NCBI RefSeq assembly: GCF_036785885.1
Contig: NC_092312.1
Span: 26,650,001-26,714,000, forward strand
DNA length: 64,000 bases
DNA from: Coffea arabica
Lineage: Eukaryota > Streptophyta > Magnoliopsida > Gentianales > Rubiaceae
Reading direction: 5' to 3'
A model generated the notes under the pieces. It was not told where the DNA came from, made no database searches, and was given only the letters and a program-made list of their open reading frames with translations. Position numbers and translations under genes: made by a program. How positions within the stretch are numbered: the first letter of the stretch is position 1; every line of letters starts with the position of its first letter. Of this stretch, positions 43,401-56,343 are shown piece by piece.

Positions 43401-43792
43401 CTTTCCTTTTCTCTTTTGTCCCAATTACAAGAAGGAAGCCTAGAGGAGGATAAATCAGAACTAGGGCTTGGAAGCCCTATGTTTAGGGCAACGGTTACAG
43501 AATCATGAAGAGGAGGAGTTCCTGAAAGACTACTCTCAGTTTTAGTGCTAGTGCACCTATCATCCTCCAAAGCATAGCCTGAGAAGTCCTGCTGCTCATC
43601 TGGTCTACAGCTTAGGTTATTCAGAAGTGGAAGAGCTTCCTTTCTGGGAGGTGAAGGAGGCGAAAGAGAGAATTCAATTTCACTTGAAGATATACTGTTC
43701 ACTGCATTGGAATTGGATGATGAGAAGTGAGGATGATGAGGGATAAAGTTACACCATCCAGGAAAGAAATTATAGTAACAAGGTTCAGCCAT
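40481..43792 (-). CDS. WIP-family C2H2 zinc-finger transcription factor (325 aa, 2 exons)
   Basis: Exons 43253-43792 and 40481-40918 on the minus strand, phase 0, total 978 nt. The N-terminal half is Ser/Pro-rich and variable, with [10 protein letters not shown], an LxIxL-like motif typical of WIP proteins. [12 protein letters not shown] places Trp-Ile-Pro at 150-152. Four fingers follow: finger 1 with Cys166, Cys169, His182, His186, split by the intron after NRYNNLQ; finger 2 from CYCCAPGC to HYKRKH; finger 3 [10 protein letters not shown] to HEKNC; finger 4 [16 protein letters not shown]. The tail is acidic. WIP factors include TT1 (seed-coat flavonoids), NTT (transmitting tract) and DOT5 (vein pattern). 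I do not assign the subgroup. Confidence 0.92.
41260..42112. repeat. four-unit minisatellite-like array in the WIP gene intron
   Basis: CCACATCGATTG (or CCACGTCG) recurs at about 41374, 41559, 41784 and 41963, each followed by GTGAGTGGTGTGTGTG, TACTTAAG and GTCAGCATG. Three units also carry AAAATCAT(G/A)GAGTGG. (GT)n tracts separate the units. TGACTCTTAACAAAATTCAT occurs on both sides of the array, at about 41261 and 42090, so that flank was copied too. Confidence 0.85.
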
Positions 43793-43883
43793 AATGGAGG
43801 CTTAGTCTAAAGAATCAAGCAAGCCCAACAAGAAGTGGTTGATTAAGTAGCTAGATTGGCTGCAAGAGTCTCAGCTTTTTTCA

Positions 43884-43895
43884 ACATATATAAAC
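43884..43895 (-). promoter_or_regulatory. possible TATA box of the WIP gene
   Basis: The minus strand reads TTTATATATG about 95 bp upstream of the ATG at 43792. No other TATA-like word is closer. Confidence 0.35.
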
Positions 43896-44221
43896 AGTCG
43901 GCATTCTGGGGGAATGGGGGAGAGAGGAGTAGGGAAAGAAGTATGAGGAGGAGAGTTTGAGCAGGAAAGATAACTTGTGATAGTGAAAGATCAGAAGTGT
44001 TTCAAATGATGGTATGGAAATCAAGAAATTAACCCCACCCACCCCCCCTCCCCCAACCCAAAAGAAAAAAACAACCCCTTAAGGCTGAAAACATAAACCA
44101 TGAAAAAATGTAGGTGAGAATGAAGATAAGATAACACAAAAAAGGAAGAAAGAAAAGCCATAGACTTGAGTCAGAAAGCTTTATTTTACCACTAGAACGA
44201 AATTCTAACATGGAGCAGTTT

Positions 44222-45379
44222 CATGTTGGTCACACGTGAGTAGTGGGTTCCACCTCATCTGATAAGCCCTGAAAAACTGCTTATGGGTAAATGGGAACTA
44301 GTTCAACACTTCGATTATGTCTTGCTTATTATTTATGTACAGTTAAATGAATAAAGTGTCGGAAGAAATAGTAGGAGATGAAGCATGCAATGAAAGTAAT
44401 AGGAATTGTAACTTTCGTAGATGATACAAAATTAATGACCTGTTTCGTTTGTTTTTTGTGTTCAATTCATGCCTCAATTGATGGAGCCCTCATATGGCAA
44501 ACAAGGTTTTTCAATGGACCATTGACGATGACAACTCTATAATGGTGCAAGATTGTTTATTTTGGATAGACACATTCATTTGCTAAGGAAGAGATGAGAC
44601 AGATGGGTCATTTGCAGGAGATTATAGAAGAAGACTAGTGCTGTCAACTTGTCCATGGTCAATTGAGATGTAGGTTAACAAATTGACAAACATATTTTTG
44701 TTTGTGTGAGAAGAAGATGGAATCATATTGTTTACGTTTGAAATTAACCTCAATTTGAGAGGTAAACAATATACATTTTGGAATGAATGGTGATATAAAG
44801 TTACTACTTTTTTACAAGTACCCCATGGAGTATTAAGAGAAGAAAATCCAAAAGCTCATAGATGGATTGTCCAACTGAGTTTTCACTATTCTTCAAAACT
44901 CACACGTGCAAGTCAAACTATATACTGTTAAAACTGGTCATATGACATTAAAGAATGCCAACAACTATACTTCAACAGTCAATACAAAACAACTATACTT
45001 CAACAGTCAATACAAAACCCTCCTTGTTTATTCTTTTTACTTACTAAAGCACTCAACTGGATAACGCAACGAATGCGTCAAAAGTTACTGCGGACATGGA
45101 TAATAACAAAGAACTACAATTTCGTTTCCCCTTTGAACAGCAAAGTGCACATGGTCATGAGCAATGTAGAGAGTACTTTTTGTTTTTTCCTTCTTTGATA
45201 GGTAGAAATACACCTTATTGATCAAAGTATTAAGGTATTAAATCTTCTATATCTCTTACGTCTTATCCTCATGGTATCTTGATCTTTCCAATTCCTTGCA
45301 CATTATGTGAGACAGAGAGCAATAAATTTCGTCTTTTATAAGAAGCATCTTCTCTCTGACTTGGACTGGAGTTAGGCTG

Positions 45380-45439
<60 letters not shown>

Positions 45440-47390
45440 ATATGTAAAGGGACAAAAGGAATGTGCAACAGTTTCTGAAATATTTTTTCTGACAGGCGTA
45501 GCAATAAAATTAAACGGATGAATGATAAAATCCGTTAATGTACAAGCAAACCAATAATGCACATGAACAGCACTATGGTTTTGTTGAATATTATGAGGAT
45601 TTCAGTACGTGTAATCAGAGAATTATAGAGCAATGTCTTGTCAAAATTTATGAGATTAATAATCCATGAACAAAAATCGACAAAACATACGAAAACATGT
45701 GAGGAAAATGCTAGCTAGGTAATAGTGAATCTTTGATAGTAATAGTTCAGCATTTGGTGCTTGAGAAATTGTTAGCTAAGAGGTAGGCTGAATGCTATTG
45801 AATGAATCATTTTCGCCAAGAACTCTAGAAAGTCCTTATACACAATATACATTTTATGAAAGTTAAATTTTAGTGATTAATTACTTCTTCAAGAAACATG
45901 TGCGTGCCCATGAGTTTTAAGGAACAACCAATCATACTTTGCTTTAAGTAGAAAAGAACAAACAATAACTTGCCTCACTCCCTATGCTCATGAATTAGTT
46001 CGTATGAATCACATATGGGACGTAGTAGGAGATTTAATCCAAACACTTCAATGGACAAAAGGGTTTTAGCACAGCATATATCTATGTATATAATTTTTTT
46101 GTAAAACCTAGGCTGTGGTTTCGGGAAACATACCAGTAGTTAATTTTAGTGACCAACGGTTGGAACTTATATAGGTTTGACAACTTTTGAAGAGAAGTGT
46201 TAATGCCAATCTTGAATTCCTAATTGAGGGATTAATTTACAAAGCAAATATGTTGACTATTCTAGCCTAGTTTATGCCAAATTTAGCGGGACTAACAAAT
46301 CATTTTCCCAAAAAATATTACTACCACTAGAACTACTTGCACGGAGACAATTGGATGAGGGATTCTTTAATTGGATGATCTTCACTTAAGAATTCTCAAA
46401 AGGTTTGCATTGTTTGCAAAAACCAAGGGTCTTTCCTTTGACTGGCAACTCATGCTTTTGCCAATTTCAAGAGTGCACGAGTGTGTAGTTAATCTTTGGG
46501 AGCAAGCCGGTCTTGTCTTCAAGTCCCCACGTTTGTGAATTGGTTTTGGTGGTTTCGAAACATCTCTGCCTCCCAATTTGCAAGTCCTGGGAAGATTAAA
46601 TTAACGAGATTTTGACCCTTTTCTTCTTTTTGCTCCAATTACCAAATTCATTGTTGATTATTTGAGGGGTCAATTGCCAGTACAATCCATGCAGATAAAA
46701 CGTTCGACACTGTGTAGAGCATTCGACTAGGGATTTGGGATTTGCAGAGACGAGATATATTGAGATTACCATTGCGGAAACATTTTCAAAAGTGTCTGGG
46801 AACAAAATCTAATTCTCAGATGTATCATCCAAAAATATTCAATTTTCTTAACGGAACGTATGACAAGTTCTGGAAACTTGTGGGATCCATCTATGAAGGT
46901 TTGCTAGTTTTCTTGGACATGCATCTGTTTTTAGTGGCTACTTTCCGGCTATTCCTAAAGTTTCTGGTCGCAACTCACAAGCATAGGAAATGCGAACTAT
47001 TTTTGTTCAGTTTTAAAGATTTCAATTCGCTGTCTTAAAAATGAGATCTTGTCACTAATCATCAATATTATTCTTCAAACCTTTTTCCTTCCCCTTTTCC
47101 AAAAAAAAAAAAAAAAAATTCCCCTTCCCCGTCTGGAGTTAAAATATACAAAACAAAATCTCATGAGAATATTATCAAGATATTCAAGGTTTCTTTATAT
47201 TATTATGAGTGCCTTTCGGATTATACTCTAGATTTCTAACTATTATAAAGACATAAACTTCAAAAAAGACCAAGAATACAAGTCATAAAGATGTGCATAC
47301 ATCGCTATTTAGTTAAAACAAAGAAGATTGCTTGGTTATAGTGTTAATATTTTTCATGTTATATATTTGGTTTATAGTTTGCTCCAAATG
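44222..47390. other. intergenic, with simple repeats
   Basis: No convincing exon. It contains a 28-bp perfect tandem duplication at 44961-45016 and a TA dinucleotide run at about 45382-45437. Confidence 0.55.
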
Positions 47391-47395
47391 ATGTT

Positions 47396-47716
47396 TGTTG
47401 GCAAAATAAATGAAGTGTAGAAGTTTCTGTTTATTTATTTACTAGTTTTATTGAAGTCGGCTTTTTCGTATTTGTGTGATTTAGGAATTTATATTTTATT
47501 TGGTAATTTCTTATGCAAGTGATTTCATATTTGATAAGTTTTAGTAAGTCATGAATAGGGCATTAGTTGAGGTATTTTCTAAAAAGAGTCTAAGAGCGTC
47601 TGTAATGATTTGTTATAGTGTGATTTTCTTCCATTCTTTGATAGTTCAATAATAGTGTGAATTATTATTTTTCACTCCCACATAAATATATTTTGAATAA
47701 TTATTTTATCCATTCA
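47396..47716 (+). repeat. left LTR
   Basis: TGTTGGCAAAATAAAT...TTATCCATTCA. Aligned along its length with 49104-49423. Confidence 0.78.
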
Positions 47717-49103
47717 ATTCTATAACCTTACACGTACTAATGATTATTAGAACCGTAAATTTGGATTCTACAATTAGTACGCGAGCTAGACTATGAGATT
47801 ATTCTTGAGCGTTTCTGTTGTCAAACAATTAAGGCACAAGATTTGCTAAAAAGTACTCAGTTGATCGAATAATACCTCAAGATTGGTGTAGGAGTGTGCA
47901 GTTGGTGAAGATTGGACCATAAATAGGTTTGAAAATTGTCAGATTGTTACAGGTGTTATGACAAAGATTAGAGACGAAACCTCTTAGATTGTTGATTGCT
48001 TCGGATTGTCATATTGAAGGATTTGATTGGTTAATCAACTAGAGAGGTCAGGAAAACATGACAAAAGGGAGAGAAAATTTTGTTTAGGGTAGGAAAGAAA
48101 AAAATATTTGTGAAGGTAGTAAATTATTTTCAAGTTGCAACAAAGAATAGGGAATTTGTCAATAGTAAAAAATTGAAAAATTTACTCATATTGAGTACTC
48201 ATGAAGAAAGGTCAGAATGGGTTGCAATAATGGAAAAATATCTTAAAGGTGCCACTTAGACGATATTCTCAAAAATAAATTTTGTTAGTGGTTTGTCAAA
48301 AGAAGATAAGGAAAAGAAGGTCAAGTTATTTTCAAGATTATGCAGAAATCTATAACAGAAGAATATTATATGAGAGTTTTTATTAATTCTCAATTGCCTC
48401 AGTAGTTTTGATCAGATTTTTTTTTATATTTTGATGGAATTTGAATATGAGTATGATCATAAGTCAAAAATTCATTTGACATAAGAAATTTATTTGGAAG
48501 AAGATAGGATTGTTGATGATATGAGTGTTTTTGAATATTTTGAATCTGTTCACAATTTTCAGTTATATATCTTGTTTGGAGAAATTGGAGTGATGAATTT
48601 ATTGAAGAAATCAATGTGTTTATTTGGTAAAGAGAGAAGAAAATTTTGGTTGGACAGCAAAAAAAAGAAAAAGAAAAATGCTGTTGAAAAATTTGTTGGC
48701 TCAAACTCTTCAAGATGATAGAAAAACATTTGATTTGATTAATATGGATTTCATTAGAGTTGAAAATTTTTGGATGGAAGGAATTCAATACATGGTATAA
48801 ATTTTTGGATGATTGTGGTAGCCACTATTCTGAATTATTTAGTAGTGATAATTTTGGCAAGAAAGTTAACTATGATTTTGTATTTTTGGGCACTTATATT
48901 AGTGATAAATATGATGAATGGGTTTGTATAAATGAGTACTTTATTCAAGAAGAAATTGCCGAGGAATTGTTTGCGAAATATAAAATTTGTCCACTGCTAC
49001 GTGTCAAGACATTGTTTTTACAATTATAGAGTTTTCAACTGTGATTGTTGCTTAAGATAGAGTTGGGCCTAATGCAATAGAGAGTTTGGTTTAAAAGAGA
49101 CAA

Positions 49104-49423
49104 TGTTAGCAAAATAAATCAAGCCTAGAAGTTTATATTTATTTATTTACTAGTTTTATTAGAGTCAAGTTTTTAGTAGTTATGTGATTTAGGAGTTTGT
49201 GTGTTATTTAGTAAGTTCTTGTTCAAATGATTTCTTATTTTACAAGTTTTAGTAAGTTATAAATAGGACATTAGTTGAGATATTTTCTTAAAAGGGTCTA
49301 AAAGTGTTTGTAAGGTTTTATTATGGTATGCCTTTTTTATTATTTGAAATTTCAATAATAATGTGAATTATTTATTTTCTTCTCTCCCACAAAAATAGTT
49401 TTGAGTGATTGTTTCATCCTTTA
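49104..49423 (+). repeat. right LTR
   Basis: TGTTAGCAAAATAAAT...TTTCATCCTTTA; the last CA has mutated to TA. Confidence 0.78.
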
Positions 49424-49677
49424 ATGTTGTGTGTTGGTATTGAGATTCTTTTTTTTTTTTTCAATGAAAATGCTAGCTGACTCATTCATACTCGAAATTT
49501 ATTCCAGTTTGTAGTTAATTTGCAATGAAATTGTCTTTACATGTTGGTATATATGTTGAAAAAGAGTCAAATGTAATATATACCATATGTCTATGTGGAA
49601 CTAAGATTGGGATCGTCGGGTTAATTCTCTCACCATTTTACAGGACATACTGTAGTCTGTAACATATATATGGTAAA

Positions 49678-50172
49678 CCATAACAACTGCATCGAATTGT
49701 GTTATAAACGATGCTGAAGCACAAAAGTTCAATGCCAAATTTGCGATTTCACTGGAAAAACTGCTAAAAAATGTACCAAATTTGAAAATCAAAGTAGACC
49801 GATCGCTTCGACCGGTTGAACTGCAAATTGACTTGGTGCCAGTTCATTTTTGTAGTAAACTCCAAAAATCAATTGAACTTGTTAAATCCAATCAAGAACA
49901 GATTAAAACTAGTAACAAAGTGGACTTTAGAACTGTTTGCTACTTCTTCTTCTTTTTTTTTTTTCTTTCTTTGGTATTTTAATGTTATCAAAGTTATAGA
50001 GGAATTAAAATCTTTTGACCTAGGATTAAACTGTGTATGGGAAGATCATCCTGTTCAATTACCAATCCGGGCTTTTACTAGATTAAACCGCAAACTCAAA
50101 CATGCACTTAAGGAAAAGTATACCCTTGACAAGGAACAGCCCCATGTAGTCTGTAAGCATAAATTTTACTAA
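49678..50172 (+). pseudogene. unrecognised coding-like remnant
   Basis: An open stretch encodes NDAEAQKFNAKFAISLEKLL and RSLRPVELQIDLVPVHF, hydrophilic and helix-like. It is broken by a T-run insertion near 49946-49975 and continues as EELKSFDLGLNCVWEDHPVQ to KEKYTLDKEQPHVV. No family recognised. It may be a decayed gene or transposon ORF. Confidence 0.3.
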
Positions 50173-50252
50173 ATATAAATTTGGAGTAGGTTTTATCGTG
50201 TAAACATTTTGTGTCTTTTGAAGTTTGTTAAATATTATCCTTAATGAAAACT

Positions 50253-50620
50253 GCTTAGTTTGGGAGTTTAGGATAGAAAAGAAAAGAAGGGAAAGCTTAA
50301 GTTATGAGAGAAGAGAAGAGATTGTTATGTTGTTTGGGAGTTTTGAGAATTAGTTGAATGATTTTGGATATGGAAATCATTAAATATTTGTTCAGGGCAT
50401 TTTTAAGGACAAAATAGGCATTTTAGAAAAATTAACAAATTTTCTCCAAACTTTCTTTCCATTTCCTTCCAATTTGGGAGGAAATATTTTGGTCACTATT
50501 TATCCTCCCATTTCCTTTCTTTTCTTTCTTACTTAAAACTACCAAACAAAGGAAAATCAAGTTTTCTCTTCTTTCCCTTTCTCTTCCGTCCAAATCCTCA
50601 ACGCCCAAAGGCACCCTAAA
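50253..50620. mobile_element. foldback MITE-like element
   Basis: The left arm TAGTTTGGGAGTTTAGGATA followed by a purine stretch pairs imperfectly with the right arm read inward (GCCTTTGGGCGTTGAGGATT followed by a purine stretch). The arms are purine-rich on one strand at the left and pyrimidine-rich at the right. Confidence 0.45.
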
Positions 50621-53600
50621 TAACGTCCATGACTAAAACTTCTCATGAATGTCCCTTTCTACTTTTAGCTTTCATCTTTTTCTTGGTTCATGTTTCTGGT
50701 TAGTCAATGTTCTAATTTTTCACAAGGATTGATTGCGCCATTGCCACTAGCATGCGGCAAGAGACTTTGGTGCGATGTCACTTTTTGACTTGTCAACTTT
50801 ACCCTCATTTTCGTAATTATGTCAATCCAACATAAGGGTGAGTTTATAACTTTATTATCTTGGTAATAACTCATCCCCAGTTCCCAGTATTGTGACCAGT
50901 GGGAATGGCACACCTATGTGTGTGCGCAAATCTAAAAAGAAAAAATTTTAAAAGAAAAATTTATTAAATTTTTTAGTAATTTTTGGAGGTTTTTTTTTTT
51001 TAATATGGAAAGAAGTATTGTGTTTTTCTTTTTTCTGTTTTTTAAATTGAAAGTTGTTGGCAGTTATTGCTTTATTGGAAGTTATGTTATGCTAGAAAAA
51101 ATGGAGGTGTGTGTATGTGTTTGTATGTGTTTATTTAGGAAGATGACAGTACCATTTTACGCTTTATTTGGATGGTAAAATAGAAATTATAAAAATTGAC
51201 ACAAAAAGTTTACACCAACCCTTTCCCTCTCCCTTTATATATAGTGTACAAATAGATATTAAAGCTAGGCTCTACTACTAATAATCTCAACGTTTAAATT
51301 ATTTCTCACATTTCACCAAATGAATTATCATTCTTCACTTTTAAAATATTAATTTTACGTCCTTTATAAATTTAAATTAGTAAAATTTAATCCCAACCTA
51401 AGTTTTTGATTACTTTTTAGTCTAAAATCACTATATTATCCATCTGCAATCATTTCTTATGTATAAAAAGGTTAGATCCCACTATTTTAGTGGCAAAAAT
51501 GAATATGGATTAATTGGGTCAGGTTTTACTTTTTTATGAGAAAAAATGAATATAGTTCAAAGTAGATCCTACTTTTTTAGAGACAAAAATCAATATAAAT
51601 CGGGTTATTTATTTAACTGCAAATAGGATTTAACATTTTTGTCCTTAAAAAAAAAATCATGTGTGGGTCATACGATAGATTCAGGGTGAAAATAGTAAAA
51701 AAATCTAGATTGAGACTAAATTTTATCGATTGAATTTTGTAAGAGATATCGAGTTACCATTTTAAAAATGAAGGATGAAAAGATTCATTTGGTAAAATAT
51801 GAGAGACCCTTTTTTTTATCATTATTTATAGCAATTTGTGAAATACACAGTTCCACACCTACTGCTATCATTTTTTCAGGCAGGCATTGCAGTCATATTT
51901 AGCTTTTGATTTCACTGTAAAAATCTCTTTGGATGCACACCTATCTACACTAGTGCAAATTAAATCCAAGTCAGTCCCATATATTTACTATCATAATTTG
52001 CACAGAAATCCCATTTTCACAGTAGCCATATTTTTCCCTTCTACCTTTCTGAGCTTTCTACTCCATCTTCTGAAAAGAAAACAACAAGGACAGAGCTCCA
52101 TTAATTGGTCCAAAGAGAGGCAACACAGAAGGCAGGCAGTTTGTGAATGTGAGTTGTGACGTTGGGGAGTGGAAATTGAACTTATCACTAGTCGTTCTCA
52201 AGAGTCATGATGCATGTATAACCCAAAAAAAAAGTCGAAATTACCGAGCTACAAAGCCAGCAATAGAACCGATCAGCTAGTGCAATGATTGGAACTCACT
52301 GTTCACGTACAAAAATGATGTCACATAAAACTTAAATTCGCATTTGCTGATCCCTTTTCCAAATTGAAAGTGATAGCCGGTTTTAAGGGCTCCATCCTTC
52401 TCTTTCTCCTCTATCTCTATCTCTTTCTGGCTCTCTTGGAAGAAGATGACCAGATGAGGATGCTTTTGCATGAATGATTCCTCTTGACAGTAGTATTATT
52501 TGGTGGTGCCGAGTGCCGACAGGAGATATAATGCATCATCACAAAGTTAACCACAACTATCAGTTACAAAATTCATGCCAAATCCATACCCTTCATTAAC
52601 TGTCACTTGGTATAAGTCCCATCTGCAACGACAGTGACATTTTTTATTTTTATTTTTTATGGTTTTGTAACTTTGTTTTCTTCTTGTACTCAATTTGTTT
52701 TTTGGAAACCAACATGTATTGCTGTAACACTTGGAAATAAAAAAAATTTTAATAGACTTATTTTTTTGTATTAAAATTTTGAAGGTTGGTTGATATAGTT
52801 ATTGTATTGAAGTGGGAATGTCAGCTTGAACTCTCTCCCGTGTTTGTACTTAGAATGGTAAATAGCTAGTTTAATGAATCAGGCAAGAGAAAACTTGGTT
52901 GGTAAGATGTTTCATCTATGATGAAAAAGTCACAAGTTTGAATCATTAAAGGGGCAAGTAGAAAATTATTATTGATCCTTTTCTTTTTTTCAAGAAAAAT
53001 GTTGAATCAGGCAAGAATTCTTATGTTGGATTTGAGATACTTCTATAAAAAAAAAAAAAAGTCCATTTTGAGGGATAACAACTTGTCCAATATTTTATGA
53101 AACTGAAATTGAAACTTACACTTGCAGTATCTTGTGGAATTCAGAGCTAAGTTAATAATTTATTTGACGTCAAGTTTTTGTCAATGCGAGTGTTGATTTA
53201 ATCATATAACCGCTCAATCTATTAGGTCAAAGCTTTGTCAAAGGGCATTAGTAGATTGAACTCCTTGATTAGCTGGATGTTTGTTCAAGAATGAGGTAGT
53301 GGTTCCTGTCATTGTTAGGTTAATTACCAAGGAGCTGGTTGCACTTTATCATGAATTTGAGCTTGAATGTTCTAGTGGTGGGCATGAGTTAGCTAATTTG
53401 GTAATAGTAACTGATGGAGATGCACACCACAACTCAATTGAATTGTTTGTTATCCCATAGATTTGCATGATTAAGAATTTTTATGCTTACTTCAGCTTAA
53501 ATGGCCTTAGCGATCACCTCTTTTTTTTTTTTTAATTTTATTTCGAGACAGATTATTTGATGTTTCTAATGAACATATGCTTAACTAACAAAACCTCTAG

Positions 53601-54520
53601 ACTTCTTTCATTTTTGATAACCCTTTCATGAGTTAAATCCAATGAACTGTCATTTAAGAGTTTGGCTTAGGAGAACTAAAAATTAGTTCAAATCTCTCCT
53701 TTTTCTTTGTGTACACATATACACACACCAAAACCATGTTAATAATTGGTACAACAGAAGAAGTGTTTTAAAAATTCCAATAAGAATTTATGATATCTTA
53801 TTTTCATTAATTGTTATAACTTGAAGTCTCCCGCAAAACTAAGTGTAACTTTGTTTGGATTGTACATTATGTACATCTTATTTATACATACTGACTTACT
53901 TGCATTGTCAATATATTTTTTAATCGTTTTTTATCTCATATATATCACATTAAAAAAATGCTACAAAATTTTTTTCAAAAAATTATTTCAAATAATTTCC
54001 TATCTAATTTAAGTACAAAGAGTAAAGAAAATTTCATACTCTTTTTTTCTTCCGAAACCCAAAGAACTTACGTCAATTTTTATAAACCTAAACCCCGAGG
54101 GAACCCCAAAAATCGGTATCCTTTAAGATTCCACAGGAGACTTATAACTACCAATCCAAACCCTCCCAACCCCGATATGGGATACATTAAAGGGGATGAC
54201 ACCCCAAACCTCCACAACGGAGAGCCTGCTGCTAAGCCCAACTGGAACCCAACCCCCTAGAGGCGATATTACAGTATCAGAAAACATCATACTTCTTTCA
54301 GGTGACAGCTAGAAAATTCTATATGCTTTCAAGAGACAAGAAAGATATCATTTCAGTCTAGTCATAAAATGATTGATTTGAAGCCAAGTACTGAATGAAC
54401 TTCATCGAAAGTCATTCCAAGATTTATTATCGTGGCTCCACACATCCTATTGTTCTTTTAATTAAAACAGCAATTGTCAATTATAGACCTCTAAAAATAC
54501 ATATTTACCCTCTATTTCAT
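50621..54520. other. intergenic, nothing firm
   Basis: AT-rich with long A and T runs. 54050-54260 has higher GC and a short open frame rich in Pro and Asn that I do not recognise. Confidence 0.45.
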
Positions 54521-55078
54521 AAGGTGCGTTTGGCTGATTATTTTTCAGGTGTTTTTATAAAGATTCTACTATAGCTACGTTTTTTACAAAAGCATTTGGC
54601 GTGGTGTTTTTAATGTTTTCTTGAAAATATTTTTAGAGATGGTGGTGAAACTTCTCCCCGCCTTGTTCGCCATCCTTCACCATCCCCTTTTCCCTTTCCC
54701 TCCAAAGCATCGCTTGCCACTCTGGAGTCCCCCTAGGCATCCCTCCCCTTCCAACCCCCTCCACTAATACTCTTACAATACCTTGGCCCTCCTTTCTCTC
54801 TCCCTCCCCTCCCACTTTTCCACTAGCCGTCCTCTCATCCCTGCGATTTGATTGGGAAGGGAAAGGGAGGGGTCTGAGGTAAGGGGAAGGGAGGAAGAGT
54901 AAGGAAGGCTAGGGATAGGGTGATGGTGGAGCAGGCAAAAGTAGGAAAGGGGTATTTATGTCTGTATCAGTGTATGTTTTTGGATAGTTTTGAGTATTTC
55001 ACATTTTTCTATTCGTGTTTTCTGAGACATCTTTGGTTTTTTTTACTGGAACATTTATGCTAACCAAACTGACCCTAA
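54521..55078. mobile_element. 558-bp foldback element with polypyrimidine/polypurine arms
   Basis: Ends AAGGTGCGTTTGGCTGATTA and, inverted, TTAGGGTCAGTTTGGTTAGC. Flanks atttcat (54514-54520) and ttttcat (55079-55085) nearly match. The interior has a C/T-rich arm (about 54650-54850), then a G/A-rich arm (about 54855-54960) that is its rough complement. Confidence 0.55.
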
Positions 55079-55998
55079 TTTTCATCTCCAGCCTCTATAT
55101 GAAGTTCATTGATGAATAGGGGTTGAAGCCCATCACAATTGCCGGGACAGAATAATATCCCAACATTTTGGGTGTCAAAATGTGGTGCTGTCGTGGTCCT
55201 GCCCCCTATAGCAATTTCAAATTTCGCTTTGAATATTTTTTGAACATATTTTTTAATTATTTTTTTTTATTTTAGCAATATTTTTATCCCACATCACATA
55301 CCAGAAAGTATGATGGTGCTAATTTTTCTTAAAATACTTCTTAAAAACTCCCAAAGGAAGTCGTAAAATGCAAATTTCAAAAAAATACAAAATGCTCGAT
55401 CAAGGGTGCAATCCCACAACTTTACCTGATAGCTATATGATTCTTAAAATTTATAGTGATGATAGTCATGCATTTCCACCACATGATTTACAAAATTATT
55501 CATTTATACCTTTATGCTAGTGTCACTTTCTTGGTTAATTTTTAACAATTCATATACAGTTTCACTACCCTTTCCCCAAGAAATTTTCTTAAACTTTCCG
55601 GGCAAAAAGTCATCTCACATTTTGCTCTTCTGGTCTCCAAATCCTGGTTGCCATCCAGAAATTTGGATATACTTCGTCCCCAGTTGCCACTTGCCAGTCA
55701 AAAACAATAGTATCTGAAACAAAATATCCTCGACTATTTAGAGATTCATGACTGATTACCTACTGATTCATTTGACACACAACCAAAAAAATATGCTGAA
55801 TCAGAAAAAAAAAAAAAGAAAAAAAGAACGGGCTGGAGATTCCATACCACCCTTTTCTCACGATCATAGTTTGTTTTTTTTTGGTGGTAATTAGAGATGC
55901 ATAGAAGTAAATAAAGGGTTTTGCAATCAGTTGCTTAATACAGTCATCTAGGAATAGGTGATCCCCTTAAATCATCCAAAAGAAAGGGGAGTACAAAA

Positions 55999-56161
55999 TC
56001 AGGGCAGGAAAAAAATCTGGAAATGTGCTCCATTGTCTCCTCTCCATTTAGCCAGCCTATCTGCAGAGCGATTTGCCTCTCTAAAATTATGGTAGAAACA
56101 TGCCTGGTGGAATGTAGTCAACAGCTCCCTTTGCAGTTGCAAAGGAGTATTACATGACATG
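55999..56161 (-). pseudogene. LINE RNase H fragment (minus strand)
   Basis: Minus-strand frame encodes LQRELLTTFHQACFYHNF then REANRSADRLAKWRGDNG. REANRSADRLAK matches the C-terminal RNase H signature of plant non-LTR retrotransposons (R..N..AD.LA). The frame stops on both sides. Its upstream part is included in the tandem duplication below. Confidence 0.6.
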
Positions 56162-56343
56162 AAAACACTGTCCAAAATGGGCCTCTTTGTCTGAGTGGTA
56201 ATTGAGATTTTTTTTGTCTAAGTGGTGGAATGTAGTCAACAGCTCCCTTTGCAGTTGCATAGGAGTATTACACGACAAGTATTACATGAAAACACTGTCC
56301 AAAATGGGCCTCTTTGTCTAAGTGGTAATTGAGATTTTTTTTT
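56107..56343. repeat. ~115-bp tandem duplication covering part of the LINE relic
   Basis: GTGGAATGTAGTCAACAGCT recurs at about 56107 and 56225, each followed by AAAACACTGTCCAAAATGGG and GTGGTAATTGAGATTTTTTT. The second copy holds a small extra insertion. Confidence 0.8.

Larger units (their letters stand above)
47396..49423 (+). mobile_element. degraded non-autonomous LTR retrotransposon (2.03 kb)
   Basis: Two direct repeats of about 320 bp (47396-47716 and 49104-49423) enclose 1.39 kb, with the 5-bp duplication atgtt on both sides (47391-47395 and 49424-49428). The left repeat starts TG and ends CA. TTAAAAGAGACA just before the right repeat serves as a polypurine-like tract. I find no recognisable primer-binding site after the left repeat. 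Internal short frames (for example 48494-48715 and 48760-49029) show no reverse transcriptase, integrase or protease motif. The repeats are diverged by roughly a fifth, so it is old. Confidence 0.8.

Noticed and set aside
46742..47038. 98-aa plus-strand frame
   Set aside because: Phe/Leu-rich AT-driven frame with no motif or splice context.
54633..54815. Minus-strand Gly/Glu/Arg-rich frame
   Set aside because: Translation of the polypyrimidine arm of the foldback element; no domain.
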